A stretch of 64,000 bases of DNA from Bacteroides sp. (GTDB lineage: Bacteria > Bacteroidota > Bacteroidia > Bacteroidales > Bacteroidaceae), in the NCBI GenBank assembly GCA_021202275.1, contig JAJQDI010000015.1, positions 1 to 64,000 on the forward strand, read 5' to 3'. The notes beneath the pieces were generated by a model, which saw only the letters and a program-made list of their open reading frames with translations, made no database searches and was not told the origin of the DNA. Below are positions 46,979 through 57,506 of the stretch, piece by piece. Position 1 is the stretch's first letter; each line of letters begins with the position of its first letter. The position numbers and the translations under genes are program-made.

Positions 46979-47614
46979 ATGAGTATATTTTCTAAAATAT
47001 TCGGGAAAGGGAACAAGAACTCACCACAAGTAGTAGGCAATATAGAAGACTTCGCCTCACTCACGCGGGTCTATTTCCAGTCTGTGATCGCTGTCAACCT
47101 GGGTATCACCAATATCCGATTCGTGCCGGATGTGGCCAATTTCAAACGGATCTTTAAAATACCTACCCAGAACGGAAAACTGGGACTGGGCGAAAAGACC
47201 GCTTCACGTAAAATGCTGATGCAGGATTATGGCATCAGTGAAAACTTTTTCAAGGAGATCGACGCATCCGTCAGGAAAAACTGCCGGACACAAAACGATG
47301 TACAACCTTATCTTTTCATGTACCAGGGCTTTTCCAACGATCTGATGATGCTGATGGGCAACCTGATGCAATGGAAATTCCGCATTCCCGGCATATTCAA
47401 AAAAACACTTTACGGACTCACTCAGAAAGCCGTACACGATGTCTGTACCAAGACCGTATGGAAAGCCGACGATGTACACAAAACCGCCACTGCCGTCAGA
47501 CAATACAAAGAACGGCTGGGATATTCCGAAGCCTGGATGACGGAATATGTCTACAACATCGTCTTACTGGCCAAAAAAGAGCCGAAAAATAAAGACGCAG
47601 AAGAAAAAGCGTAA
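46979..47614 (+). CDS. Conserved hypothetical protein, 211 residues
   Basis: It is not recognised. The product is soluble, without signal peptide or membrane helix, basic, and starts MSIFSKIFGKGNKNSP. It appears mostly alpha-helical and ends in a Lys/Glu-rich tail. The codon usage looks like its neighbours and the frame is clean. It stands alone before the kamA-like gene. Confidence 0.65.
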   Translation: MSIFSKIFGKGNKNSPQVVGNIEDFASLTRVYFQSVIAVNLGITNIRFVPDVANFKRIFKIPTQNGKLGLGEKTASRKMLMQDYGISENFFKEIDASVRKNCRTQNDVQPYLFMYQGFSNDLMMLMGNLMQWKFRIPGIFKKTLYGLTQKAVHDVCTKTVWKADDVHKTATAVRQYKERLGYSEAWMTEYVYNIVLLAKKEPKNKDAEEKA

Positions 47615-47767
47615 GATCTTTCTCCATAAAAAGCTTGCCCCGGCTTACATTTTGTTAGCAAAGGCAAAAGAACCGTAAAGAATATCCCTCTGCGACGGAT
47701 GTGATTTCTTTACTTCTAACTTTTTTACGATCTTTATGTTATCTAACATTGCATAAAACAACCGCTC

Positions 47768-49873
47768 ATGAAACAGAAGAAACTGCTCGCACTTACACAT
47801 TCTCAGTTGAGACACATGTATCAACACGATATGCCCGAGCTTGTTTGTCTGGCCGAACAGAGCAACAATGAACAGGAATTCCGCACATACCTGGCAACCT
47901 ATATAGCGGAGCATCCGCGTAAAGATACTGAGGCTGGCAAACAAATCCAATAGCTCATCGACTACGACGGCAAACAGATCCATGAACTTTCTACGGATAC
48001 AGACATACATATATCTACCCTTTCCCTGTTGTGGCAATTCCTCGAAGGCAAACTGCGTACGGAAAAGGTACCGACCGATCTATTTATAGATCTGTTGCAG
48101 CAATTCCAACGCCTGGAAGAGACAGAGCCCCCTGTTATATCAGTAGGTAAACTGCGGAAATTCTCCGAACGATGGCCCACAGGCACAGACCCGCAGGTCA
48201 TAGAGATACGCAGGCGCAACAAAGAACGTATGATCCATCTGTTGATCCAGAAAATAGAATCACGCAAAAACCTCTCTTCCCGGTTCCGCTTCGAAGAGAA
48301 TACTTCCTATACAGAGAAGTACCAGCTGGTACAGGAGTGGTGGAATGACTTTCGTTTCCATCTCACCATGGCCGTCAAAACTCCGGCGGAGTTGAATCGT
48401 TTTCTGGGAAATTCACTTTCCGGAGAGACCCTCTATCTGCTCAACAAAGCACGCAAGAAAGGCATGCCTTTTTTTGCCACCCCTTATTACCTCTCGCTAT
48501 TGAACATAGAAAAAGAGGGATATGACGACGAAGCCATCCGCAGCTATGTGATGTACTCACCCGAACTGGTAGAGACCTACGGCAATATCCGGGCCTGGGA
48601 ACGTGAAGACATTGTAGAGCCCGGCAAGCCCAACGCGGCGGGCTGGCTATTGCCCGACGGACAGAATATACACCGCCGCTACCCCGAAGTAGCCATCCTG
48701 ATCCCCGACACCATGGGACGTGCCTGTGGAGGGTTGTGCGCCTCCTGCCAGCGTATGTACGACTTTCAGAGCGAACGTCTGAATTTCGAGTTCGAGAAAC
48801 TCCGTCCCAAAGAATCCTGGGAGAAAAAAACTGCGCCGCCTGATGACTTATTTTGAAGAAGACGCGCAACTCCGCGATATCCTGATCACAGGAGGAGACG
48901 CGCTGATGAGCCAGAACAAGACCTTATATCATATATTGGACGCGGTGTACCGGATGGCCCTTCGCAAAAAGAAAGCCAATCAGCAACGTCCGGAGGGAGA
49001 GAAACTGGCCGAACTGCAACGGGTAAGACTGGGATCCCGGCTGCTGGCCTACCTGCCCATGCGCATCAATGATGAACTGGTAGAGATCCTCAGAGACTTC
49101 AAACAAAAAGCTTCGGCCATCGGTGTACAACAATTCATCATACAGACCCATTTCCAGAGTCCGCTGGAAGTGACGCCCGAAGCCCGGAAAGCCATTGAGA
49201 AGATACTATCCGCCGGATGGCTCATCACCAACCAGCTGGTATACACGGTAGCCGCTTCCCGCAGGGGACATACCACCCGCCTGCGGCAAGTACTCAACCA
49301 CATCGGAGTAGTTACCTATTATACCTTCTCTGTGAAAGGGTTCCAGGAAAACTACGCGGTATTCACTCCCAACAGCCGCTCCATACAGGAGCAGGAAGAA
49401 GAGAAAGTGTTCGGAAAACTGACCACGGAGCAGGCCACAGAGCTCAACAAACTCCTGCACTCCCGGGAAGATGTAGCACACACCATACGAAGGTTCCTGA
49501 AAAAAATCATCTTCCTTTCCTGGCTACCGACCGGAATGTACTTAACTTGCCCGCCATTGGCAAAAGCATGACATTCCAGCTGATAGGCTTCACAGCAGAA
49601 GGAAAGCGTATCCTGCGTTTTGATCACGACGCCACCCGCAGGCACAGCCCGATCATAGATAGAATGGGAAAAGTATACATCGCGGAAAACAAATCCATAG
49701 CAGCCTACCTCAGGCAATTGAACTATATGGGAGAAGATCCCGAAGATTACGCGACCCTCTGGAACTACACCCAGGGCATCACCGCCAATCGCTTCCCGTT
49801 GTATGAATACCCGGAGTTCCCTTTTCAACAGACGGAAACCGTTACCAATTTCCGGATAGAAGAATCATCCTGA
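47768..49873 (+). pseudogene. kamA: KamA-like radical SAM protein, interrupted three times
   Basis: The joined reading would give about 700 residues of the lysine 2,3-aminomutase (KamA) family. A long N-terminal region lacks recognised motifs. The radical SAM cluster is CGGLCASC (CxxxCxxC, near 48725-48750), followed by RDILITGGDALMSQ. The C-terminal part (SMTFQLIGFTAEGKRILRFDHD) is typical of the family's PLP/C-terminal region. The interruptions are an in-frame TAG at 47951-47953 (one base from CAG), A7 at 48824-48830 (six expected) and A7 at 49500-49506 (eight expected). The CGGLCASC context differs from the usual KamA CxxxCxxC surroundings, so the substrate may differ. The gene is either truly decayed or hit by sequence errors. 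Confidence 0.78.
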
Positions 49874-49936
49874 ACCTTCTTTTCCCAGACCTGCCTTCCG
49901 GGGACTCAGGGAAAAGATAATAGAAACAGTATAGAA

Positions 49937-50530
49937 ATGTCGACACAGAAAATAGAAGCAGAAATTCATCCGCTCCAACCCTTCTTACCGGCAAACGCAC
50001 GTTTGCTCATGCTCGGAAGTTTTCCTCCGCAAAGGAAAAGATGGTCTATGGAGTTTTACTACCCCAACCTCAACAACGATATGTGGAGGATATTCGGGCT
50101 GGTCTTCTTCGGGGATAAGAATTATTTTCTCCGGGAAGACCAGAAAGCCTTTCAGCCAGACAAATTAAGAGATTTTCTCACCCGGAAAGGAGTAGCCATC
50201 TTCGATACGGCACGCAGCATACGCCGGTTGCAGGACAATGCCTCCGATAAATTCCTGGAGGTAGTAGAACCAACGAACATAGGGGAACTACTGGATCAGA
50301 TCCCTTTGTGCCAGGCCATTGTCACCACTGGCCAGAAAGCTACAGATACGCTGCGCGTGCAGTTCGATGTGGAAAAGCCCAAAGTAGGACACTATACCGA
50401 GTTTCACTACAAAGACAGAGTGATGCGCCTCTACCGGATGCCCTCCACTTCCCGTGCCTATCCGCTGGCATTGGAAAAGAAGGCCGTTTTCTACCGGGAA
50501 ATGTTCGCACAGTTGCAGTTAATCCCCTGA
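49937..50530 (+). CDS. Uracil-DNA glycosylase superfamily protein
   Basis: A 197-residue protein with the UDG-fold order: LLMLGSFPPQRKRWSMEFYYPN (first active-site loop), then FYYPNLNNDMWRIFG, GVAIFDTARSIRR and IVTTGQKATDT, ending in MPSTSRAYPL. The pattern is closest to the hypoxanthine/family 6 type (GSFPP... NxxW), which excises deaminated bases. The substrate is not proven. It lies between the kamA-like gene and the ArsC-like gene, all rightward. Confidence 0.8.
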   Translation: MSTQKIEAEIHPLQPFLPANARLLMLGSFPPQRKRWSMEFYYPNLNNDMWRIFGLVFFGDKNYFLREDQKAFQPDKLRDFLTRKGVAIFDTARSIRRLQDNASDKFLEVVEPTNIGELLDQIPLCQAIVTTGQKATDTLRVQFDVEKPKVGHYTEFHYKDRVMRLYRMPSTSRAYPLALEKKAVFYREMFAQLQLIP

Positions 50531-50558
50531 ATATTTCACTTCTAATCAAATAAACTTC

Positions 50559-50912
50559 ATGAAGCCCTTACTTCTACACTATCCCGGATGCAGCACATGT
50601 CGCAAGGCCAGACAATGGCTCAAAGAACAAGGTATGGAATGTATCGAACGTGACATCACCATAGATAACCCTACGGAAGAGGAGTTGAAGACCTGGATAC
50701 TCCGGAGTCAACTGCCTGTCCGGAAGTTCTTCAATACCAGCGGGCTGCTCTATAAAGAACAGCAGCTCAAAGACAAACTCCCTCAGATGACTGAGGAAGA
50801 ACAGATCGCCCTGTTGGCTACGAACGGAAAACTGGTCAAACGTCCGTTGCTCATTACCACACAAACGGTGAAGGTAGGTTTTCAGCCGGATGCATGGAAA
50901 GAGATAAAATAG
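50559..50912 (+). CDS. ArsC/Spx family protein
   Basis: A 117-residue thioredoxin-fold protein. The N-terminal YPGCSTCRKARQWLKEQG has the redox CxxC motif, followed by ERDITIDNPTEEELKTWI. RPLLITTQTVKVGFQP near the end is typical. The family covers arsenate reductases, Spx regulators and YffB-like proteins; the CxxC and lack of arsenic genes nearby leave the role open. Its stop codon is TAG at the expected length. It lies 28 bases after the UDG gene. Confidence 0.88.
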   Translation: MKPLLLHYPGCSTCRKARQWLKEQGMECIERDITIDNPTEEELKTWILRSQLPVRKFFNTSGLLYKEQQLKDKLPQMTEEEQIALLATNGKLVKRPLLITTQTVKVGFQPDAWKEIK

Positions 50913-50936
50913 TTTCATATTTCCCTCGTCACATCC

Positions 50937-50966
50937 TTGCGAAAACAGAATATTCTGCTACCTTTG
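50937..50966 (+). promoter_or_regulatory. tRNA-Trp promoter
   Basis: TTG at 50937-50939, 19 bases, then TACCTTTG at 50959-50966, an exact match to the Bacteroidetes -7 consensus, 11 bases before the tRNA. Confidence 0.75.
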
Positions 50967-50977
50967 CACACACAAAT

Positions 50978-51050
50978 ACGGGAGTAGCTCAGTTGGTAGA
51001 GCACTGGTCTCCAAAACCAGGTGTCGGGAGTTCGAGCCTCTCCTCCCGTG
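50978..51050 (+). tRNA. tRNA-Trp (anticodon CCA)
   Basis: A 73-base cloverleaf. The acceptor stem ACGGGAG pairs with CTCCCGT, the D arm GCTC with GAGC, the anticodon arm CTGGT with ACCAG around loop CTCCAAA, and the T arm GGGAG with CTCTC. The discriminator base is G and CCA is not encoded. Confidence 0.95.
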
Positions 51051-51056
51051 CGTAAA

Positions 51057-51093
51057 AACGAAGTGGTCCACTCGGGGGACCACTTCGTTTTTT
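51057..51093 (+). terminator. Terminator after tRNA-Trp
   Basis: Perfect 11-bp arms CGAAGTGGTCC and GGACCACTTCG followed by seven T. Confidence 0.9.
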
Positions 51094-51170
51094 TATGCCG
51101 TTTTCTATAAAGCACCCGGTTGTTACCGGATTTTCTTTTTACATGCATCCATTCAGATAAACGCAGAAAA

Positions 51171-51198
51171 GATCCGGAACAATGTCTTGTTCCGGATC
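51171..51198 (-). terminator. Terminator of the leftward M20-like gene
   Basis: 12-bp arms GATCCGGAACAA and TTGTTCCGGATC with a 4-base loop, followed on the minus strand by TTTTC. It lies about 30 bases past the stop. Confidence 0.7.
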
Positions 51199-51225
51199 GG
51201 AAGAAAGAAGACCCTTATACCGGTA

Positions 51226-52290
51226 TCATTGCAAGAACGAATGGGCCAGTTCTCCATAGATATCAACCAATTGGCTATCTGCCGACTGGTAAATTCCGTT
51301 TAATATGCCGGGCCCTACGACGATGGTAGGAACCTGCCGCCCGGATGCCGCAAAGCGTCCCATTTCCGCAGAACCGGACACAGCAGGAGCTACCTGCGAA
51401 CCGGCAATCTGTCCTACTACCCCTACGGCCAGTTGCACCAAAGCATCTTCCGGAGCGGTAATCACAGGTGGCTGATCTGCCAGGACCTCGATGTCCAGGT
51501 CAAAACTTGCGATCGTCTCCGTAAGGCGCACATGGATCTCATCCATGGTCTTCAGGATCTCTTCATGTTCCTGACCAGGTACCGTGCGGATATCCAGATC
51601 TGCGACACAATTGTCAGGAATAGTTCCAGGTGCACTTCCTCCTTTAAACACATTGAAACTGCAGGTTGATCTGCCTAATGTTTCATCTTCATAGTGTGAA
51701 AAGTCTATCGCGTCTTCAAACTCATCCAGATAGGCCAGCATATGATCTATCGCATTCACACCACTGGAAGGAGTGGAACCGTGTGTACCCTTACCCGTGG
51801 TTCTCAATTCCAGCCACAGTTTTCCTTTCTCCGCTCTGGCTAACCCACCGGCAACAGGCTGACAGATAACCAGGGCATCCAGCCCTTTCACAAAACTCTC
51901 TCTGGTCAGTTGCTCCGGACCTGTATGTTCCAGCGATTCCCCGATAGTGATCAACAAGTTCAAGGTGCCTTGAAAAGGATCGCTGTTCTTTTTGATCCGC
52001 ACCATTGCCAGGATAGCCGCCAACAGGGCCGACTCATTTGCAGTATGCTTTTCCGCTGCGTCAGATAGATCCACACTTCCGCTATATCCGATCACTTTCC
52101 CGGACGTCCCGCCCGATACGGTAGCGATCAGCTGTCTGCGTGAAGTAGTATGGCCCGTTACCCGGACTTCCACTCCTGCTTCTTCCAATATATCCTTTAA
52201 AGAAGTTGCTAATTCATCTATATTTTTTTCCGCGCTCTTTGTACGGATCACCTCCAACAGAGACTGTACAGAAGTTTGTTCATTTATCAT
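51226..52290 (-). CDS. M20-family peptidase paralogue lacking zinc ligands
   Basis: A 354-residue M20/ArgE/DapE-like protein whose fold is clear from the dimerisation-domain region (GKGTHGSTPSSGVNAIDHM) and LDIRTVPGQEHEEI. Compared with its neighbour at 52346, GHMDVVP reads GSVDLSD (H72 to Ser), and the segment with GRGxxDMK is missing. AEE reads GES (118-119), and the C-terminal His region reads GIYQSAD. With most metal ligands lost, hydrolase activity is unlikely. It may be a regulatory or binding pseudoenzyme. It is downstream of the second M20 gene on the same strand. Confidence 0.8.
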   Translation of the reverse strand: MINEQTSVQSLLEVIRTKSAEKNIDELATSLKDILEEAGVEVRVTGHTTSRRQLIATVSGGTSGKVIGYSGSVDLSDAAEKHTANESALLAAILAMVRIKKNSDPFQGTLNLLITIGESLEHTGPEQLTRESFVKGLDALVICQPVAGGLARAEKGKLWLELRTTGKGTHGSTPSSGVNAIDHMLAYLDEFEDAIDFSHYEDETLGRSTCSFNVFKGGSAPGTIPDNCVADLDIRTVPGQEHEEILKTMDEIHVRLTETIASFDLDIEVLADQPPVITAPEDALVQLAVGVVGQIAGSQVAPAVSGSAEMGRFAASGRQVPTIVVGPGILNGIYQSADSQLVDIYGELAHSFLQ

Positions 52291-52345
52291 GATTGTCTGA
52301 TTTTTAAAATTTCACTTGTATAATTCATTCTTTTACAAATCCCGG

Positions 52346-53490
52346 TCAATCCTCACTGAGGTAGGATCGGATCAATCTTTCATAGATGGTTATCCCTCTG
52401 AGATAACTGCTCACCGGCACATATTCATCCGTATAATGAGCACCCCATCCACATCCCATAATAACGATCGGGAAATCACCGGCCTTGGTAAAGGAAGAGC
52501 CATCGGTACAGCCCGGTAAAGCGATCGGCGATACAGGACGGCGGGCTGCCCGGGCAGCTTGCCATACAAACGGATCGCGGTAGCCGGTATTTACCGGAGC
52601 ATTGTCTACAAAACATTCAATGTCCATCTTAAAATTCTCTATCTCTCGGGCCACACTATCCGCCAGCGTCCGGAACTCCGCCAGGAACTCTTCCTTCCTG
52701 TTGTGCAGGGAAGGAACAGTGCGTACTTCAATCTCCGCGATACACTGTTCGGGTACCTGATTGATCTCTGTACCCCCATTCACCACATTCAGACTAATGG
52801 TAGCAGTACCCAACTGGCCATCGTTGTAACCGGGAATGGAAGAAGCTATTTCTTTCCGGTAACGTTTCAGGTAATAACGCATGTGTTCCACCGCGTTTAT
52901 CCCATCTTCCGGATGGGCACTGTCAGCTGCTTTCCCCGTAGTAGTGAGCCGTATACGAAGTACTCCTTTATAATAAGCAAACGGTACATTTACAGTAGGT
53001 TCCGAAATAGCCAGGGCAGTCAGATCGTCTGCATACCCTTGTTTGGTCAGTTCTTCCGAACCTTTCAACCCCACCTCTTCTGCTACAGTAGCAATCAGTT
53101 TAATGGTTCCGCTGAAAGGCACATCGTTTTTTTCACATTTATCAGTGCTGCCACCATCGACATCAGGCCACTTTTCATATCACTTGCTCCGCGGCCATAT
53201 ATCTTACCATCTACCTCTTCTCCACCAAAAGGATCGTGTGTCCACGTCTTATCACCAATAGGTACCACATCCATATGACCGGAAAGCCCCAGGACCTTAT
53301 CCCCCTTTCCCTTTTTCAGCGTAGCAATCAGATTGTCCCTTCCGGGAGCATATTCCACCAATTCATTTTCAATACCTGCTTCATCCAGGAGATTTTTAAT
53401 GTACAAAGCCACTTCCGTCTCGTTGCCATCTACAGAAGGAATGCGTATTACATCCTGTAGCCATTGAATTGCATCTTTTTCGTTTTCCAT
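52346..53490 (-). pseudogene. M20-family zinc peptidase with a frameshift in a T run
   Basis: Two frames join to one protein of about 381 residues. The first (from 53490) has LSGHMDVVP (H72, D74), the GRGASDMKSG motif (D104) and ends in the break. The second carries AEEVGLKGSEEL (catalytic Glu pair), GKAADSAHPEDGINAVEHM and HYTDEYV with the last His ligand. All zinc ligands are present, unlike the downstream paralogue. The break is T7 at 53127-53133 (A7 on the coding strand); eight would restore LINVKKNDVPFSG. The family covers dipeptidases, acetylornithine deacetylase and succinyl-DAP desuccinylase; the exact substrate is not clear. Confidence 0.86.
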
Positions 53491-54509
53491 ACAATTTAAG
53501 TTTTTAAATTCAGATATCTGAGATTATACAAAGGAAAAATGAAACCAACTTTATCGTTCCGCTTCTATCATGTAGGAAGCACTAAATATAAGTACATTAT
53601 TTGACAAATTCATAAAATATTGAATTTATTTTTTAATTAATTTTATAAAACAGATAAACTTCCGGCTAAAAAACAAATGTTGAACAACAAATGATCCATG
53701 AAATAAATGACACTCAGAAGAATCGATTTGGTCTCTGGCAAAATACGCTTACAAAATACCAAACCATTAATATACAATAAATTGTGAAATTAAATAGTAC
53801 TCTTGATCTTTATATACAATCTGAATCACTCACCCTCCCTCATTCCAGGTAAGGTTTTATAGAAGATCCGAAGAATTTCTATCTGATAAATGAACCGACC
53901 ACAGACCCCAATCAAATAGATAAATAATTATATTAAATAACAAAATAAAAAAGGAATAAAAATCACATAAATTTACATATAATATTGGTATAAAAATTGT
54001 TTTATGATTCATATGCTATCAGTTGCCCCTTTCGCAGAGCAGATCACCCGATGTCTTTGGCTATTTTATAAAATACAACATAAAATCAGTAACCACACCT
54101 GTTTTTGATTCAGAGTGAAGCCTGCTTTACAACAGAAAATCCACTGCCAGCATACAAGGCACATACAAGGAGAGATGTTTTCAAAAATTAAACTTTTCAA
54201 CATTTCCTTTTATCATCTATTTTACGACTTGTGATTGCCGGAAATTGTGAATAGATCTTATGCAGTGGAACAGAAGATACTACAGACAAACACAGCTACT
54301 CCATAGAGGAAGAAACCGTATATATCCGGCAAGAGAAAGCAAACAGATGATCTCAGCTGAAACATTTCCACGCCCGGGGCGAGAAATTGTACGGAATTGA
54401 ATAAATAATGCACGCCCCCGCCATTTCATCTTCATACATTTGCTCTATACAGACGGCTTCACACGATGTAAAACTTACTATTTATTCCATTTACCAATTA
54501 GTTAATCAT
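53491..54509. other. 1-kb AT-rich region upstream of susC
   Basis: No convincing gene, tRNA or repeat. It must hold the divergent promoters of the M20 gene and of susC and probably a long susC leader, as is usual for SusC/SusD operons. No TAnnTTTG with a matching -33 was confirmed near susC. Confidence 0.5.
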
Positions 54510-57491
54510 ATGAAAAACAAACACATTTTTATTTTCAGAACCTGTTGTTTTGTACTTGCTCTGATGCTGGGGCATCAGGGATACGCACAAAACAAAGTCA
54601 TTACCGGAACGGTGACCGATAGCCACAACGAACCGCTGATCGGGGTGAATGTTACCCTGAAAGGTTCTTCCGTTGTAGGTACAGTGACCGATATGGAGGG
54701 TAACTATTCACTTTCTGTCGCTTCCGACAGACCGGTCCTCATGTTCTCTTATATAGGATATACTTCACAGGAGGTTGCTGTGGGACAAGCATCTTCCATA
54801 GATGTAATGCTCCGTGAAGATGCCCAGGCACTGGACCAGGTCGTCGTCGTAGGGTACGGTGTGGTCAAGAAAAGAGATGTGGTCGGTTCGATCGCTTCGG
54901 TGAAGCAAGCCGACATTACCGCCCTACCCACCAGCAATGTACTGGAAAGTATGCAGGGCAAGATCGCCGGGCTCGACATGACCCGCTCCAGTGGCGCGCT
55001 CGGCAGCAGTCTCAACTTTACCGTACGGGGCAACCGTTCGCTCACAGCCAGCAACGCGCCGCTGATCCTTGTAGATGGGATACCTTACGGTTCCGACCTC
55101 ACCATCAACCCGAACGATGTAGAATCGATCGAAGTGTTGAAAGACGCGTCCACCACCGCGATCTACGGATCGAGCGGTGCCAACGGAGTTATCCTTATTA
55201 CAACCAAGCAAGGTAAAGAGGGAAAAGCCAAAGTAGATTTCAACGCCTATTTCGGGCCGAGCCTGACCACCCATCTGCCCAAAGTGAACAACACCGAACA
55301 ATATGTAGCCATGCGCCGGGAAGCCATGCGGGCCGTAGGACAGTGGAGTTCGCCGGAAGACGACGCCACGATCTGGGACGCGGTGGCACTGGAACGCATC
55401 CGCAACGGTGTGAATACAGACTGGTACGATCTGATCTTCGGCAGTGCCATCACACAGGACTACCAGGTGTCGGTAAGCAGTGGTACAGATGCGACAAAAG
55501 TGGCTTTCTCCCTGAATTACATGAACGAGACAGGAGTCATTAAAGGAGAAGAACTCTCCCGCTACAACGGCCGACTCAACGTTAGCCAGCGTATCATGAA
55601 AGGGATGGAAGCCGGTGCTTCGATGTTCTTCAACTACTCTTTGCAGGATGCGGTGCCCGGCAATGTGTTCCATTACGCACAGACACAGGAGCCCTATGGT
55701 GTACCTTATAACGAAGACGGCACTCTCAATAAATATCCGTTTACGGGCAGCGGCTCCACAGCCATCAATCTGCTGATGAACCAGGACAAAGACAATTACC
55801 GCGACGAGACCCGATCGACCCGTTTCTTCGGTACAGCTTACCTGAATTACGAGATCGTGAAAGGGTTGCACCTGCGTACCAACCTGGGTTTCGACTCCGG
55901 CAACAGCCGCAACGGAAAGTTTGAGGGGGTAAATTCCACGTACGCAACGTCCAACAGAGAGCTGGCACGGGTAGAAAAGACCGAAAAACATTCGGAAACG
56001 ATCACCTGGGAAAACACGCTGACTTATAACAAGGACCTGGAAAAACATTCGTTTACGGTATTGCTGGGACACAGTATGTCCAAAAGCAGGTATGAAGATA
56101 CCTACGCGGAAGGAAAAGGGCTCTCTTTCGAAGAGTCCTTGTTCCACAATCTCGACGGTACCCAACAGGACTTTGTGATCGCGAGCAGCCTCACCGAATC
56201 GGCTCTTCTCTCTTACTTCGGACGTATCCACTACAAATGGCTGGATAAATACCTGCTTACGGCCACCTTGCGCGCGGACGGTTCTTCCGTACTTGCCAAA
56301 GGCAACCAGTGGGGCTACTTCCCATCCGTAGGTCTGGCCCGGAGAATGAAGAACGAGCATTTCCTGACGGATGTGGAAAAGATAAGCGATATGAAACTGA
56401 GGATGTCGTATGGTATGTCGGGCAACAGCGCAGTATCTCCTTACCAGACAACCGGCGGATTGAGCAAGACGATCTATACGTTTGACGACGAACCGGCGTA
56501 TGGGTACCGACCCTACAACCTGGCCAATCAGGAGCTGAAATGGGAGAAGACAAGGGTATTGAACTTCGGACTTGACTTCGGTGTATTCAGCAACCGGATC
56601 TATGCCACCGCAGACGCGTACAAAACCTGGACTTCCGACCTGTTGTTGCCCATGATACTTCCCGGGCATACCGGATTTACACAGGTGATCAGCAATGTGG
56701 GAAAGACAGAGACCCGCGGACTGGACATCAGCGTCAATACAGTGAACTTCGACACTCCTTCGTTCAAGTGGACAAGTGACCTAACCTTCTCCACCAACAA
56801 AGAGAAGATTACGGCACTGAATACCCATCAGGACGATGTGGCAAGCGGCTGGTTCATCGGACACGCGACCCAGGTCTTTTACGATTATGAAAAGATCGGT
56901 ATCTGGCAGACAAGTGAAGCGGAAGAGGCTGCAAAGTACGGACAGGAGCCCGGCGATATCAAAGTGCGTGACATAGACAGCAGCGGTTCGATCGATGCCA
57001 CAGAAGACAGAAGGGTACTGGGACAACAGACCCCGAAATGGACCGCAGGACTGAACAATCGTTTTGAATACAAAGGATGGGAATTCTCTTTCTTTCTCTA
57101 CGCGCGTGTGGGCCACCTGATCCGGAGCGACGCGGCATTGAATTACCATCCGAGTGGCTGGAGCAACTCTTCCGTAGTAGACTACTGGACCCCGGAAAAT
57201 CCGACCAACGCGTATCCCCGGCCTCACTTCAATAAAAATGAGTCGATGCTCTATTTCAGCACATTGGGATACCGCAAAGGCGATTTCCTGAAGATCAAAG
57301 ACATCACGTTCGGATATACGTTCCCGAAACAGCTGATCGGTAAGACCGAACTATCCAAATTGAGACTCTATACGACCCTGAAGAACTTCGTTACCTTCAG
57401 CGGATTCAGCGACTACGATCCCGAACGCGGAGGAGCCAACTCTTATCCGATGACCAGGCAGATTGTGTTTGGTGTAAATGCCAGTTTTTAA
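54510..57491 (+). CDS. SusC/RagA-family TonB-dependent outer membrane transporter
   Basis: Started at ATG 54510, a 993-residue protein with a signal peptide (MKNKHIFIFRTCCFVLALML, cleaved near YAQ). A carboxypeptidase-regulatory-like domain follows (VITGTVTDSHNEPLIGVNVT), then the TonB-box-like VVVGYGVVKKRDVVGSI and the plug domain with SNVLESMQGKIAGLD. The beta-barrel ends in NASF. It forms a pedal-bin importer with the SusD-like lipoprotein 15 bases downstream. No sigma/anti-sigma pair, hybrid two-component regulator or glycan hydrolase lies beside it. The cargo is unknown. Confidence 0.95.
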   Translation: MKNKHIFIFRTCCFVLALMLGHQGYAQNKVITGTVTDSHNEPLIGVNVTLKGSSVVGTVTDMEGNYSLSVASDRPVLMFSYIGYTSQEVAVGQASSIDVMLREDAQALDQVVVVGYGVVKKRDVVGSIASVKQADITALPTSNVLESMQGKIAGLDMTRSSGALGSSLNFTVRGNRSLTASNAPLILVDGIPYGSDLTINPNDVESIEVLKDASTTAIYGSSGANGVILITTKQGKEGKAKVDFNAYFGPSLTTHLPKVNNTEQYVAMRREAMRAVGQWSSPEDDATIWDAVALERIRNGVNTDWYDLIFGSAITQDYQVSVSSGTDATKVAFSLNYMNETGVIKGEELSRYNGRLNVSQRIMKGMEAGASMFFNYSLQDAVPGNVFHYAQTQEPYGVPYNEDGTLNKYPFTGSGSTAINLLMNQDKDNYRDETRSTRFFGTAYLNYEIVKGLHLRTNLGFDSGNSRNGKFEGVNSTYATSNRELARVEKTEKHSETITWENTLTYNKDLEKHSFTVLLGHSMSKSRYEDTYAEGKGLSFEESLFHNLDGTQQDFVIASSLTESALLSYFGRIHYKWLDKYLLTATLRADGSSVLAKGNQWGYFPSVGLARRMKNEHFLTDVEKISDMKLRMSYGMSGNSAVSPYQTTGGLSKTIYTFDDEPAYGYRPYNLANQELKWEKTRVLNFGLDFGVFSNRIYATADAYKTWTSDLLLPMILPGHTGFTQVISNVGKTETRGLDISVNTVNFDTPSFKWTSDLTFSTNKEKITALNTHQDDVASGWFIGHATQVFYDYEKIGIWQTSEAEEAAKYGQEPGDIKVRDIDSSGSIDATEDRRVLGQQTPKWTAGLNNRFEYKGWEFSFFLYARVGHLIRSDAALNYHPSGWSNSSVVDYWTPENPTNAYPRPHFNKNESMLYFSTLGYRKGDFLKIKDITFGYTFPKQLIGKTELSKLRLYTTLKNFVTFSGFSDYDPERGGANSYPMTRQIVFGVNASF

Positions 57492-57506
57492 TTTAAAATA
57501 CGATCC

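Noticed and set aside
50915..51148. 77-codon open frame on the minus strand
   Set aside because: It runs across the tRNA-Trp gene and its terminator.
54924..56669. 581-codon open frame on the minus strand
   Set aside because: It lies entirely inside susC on the other strand. It shows no family motif and arises from the codon usage of susC.
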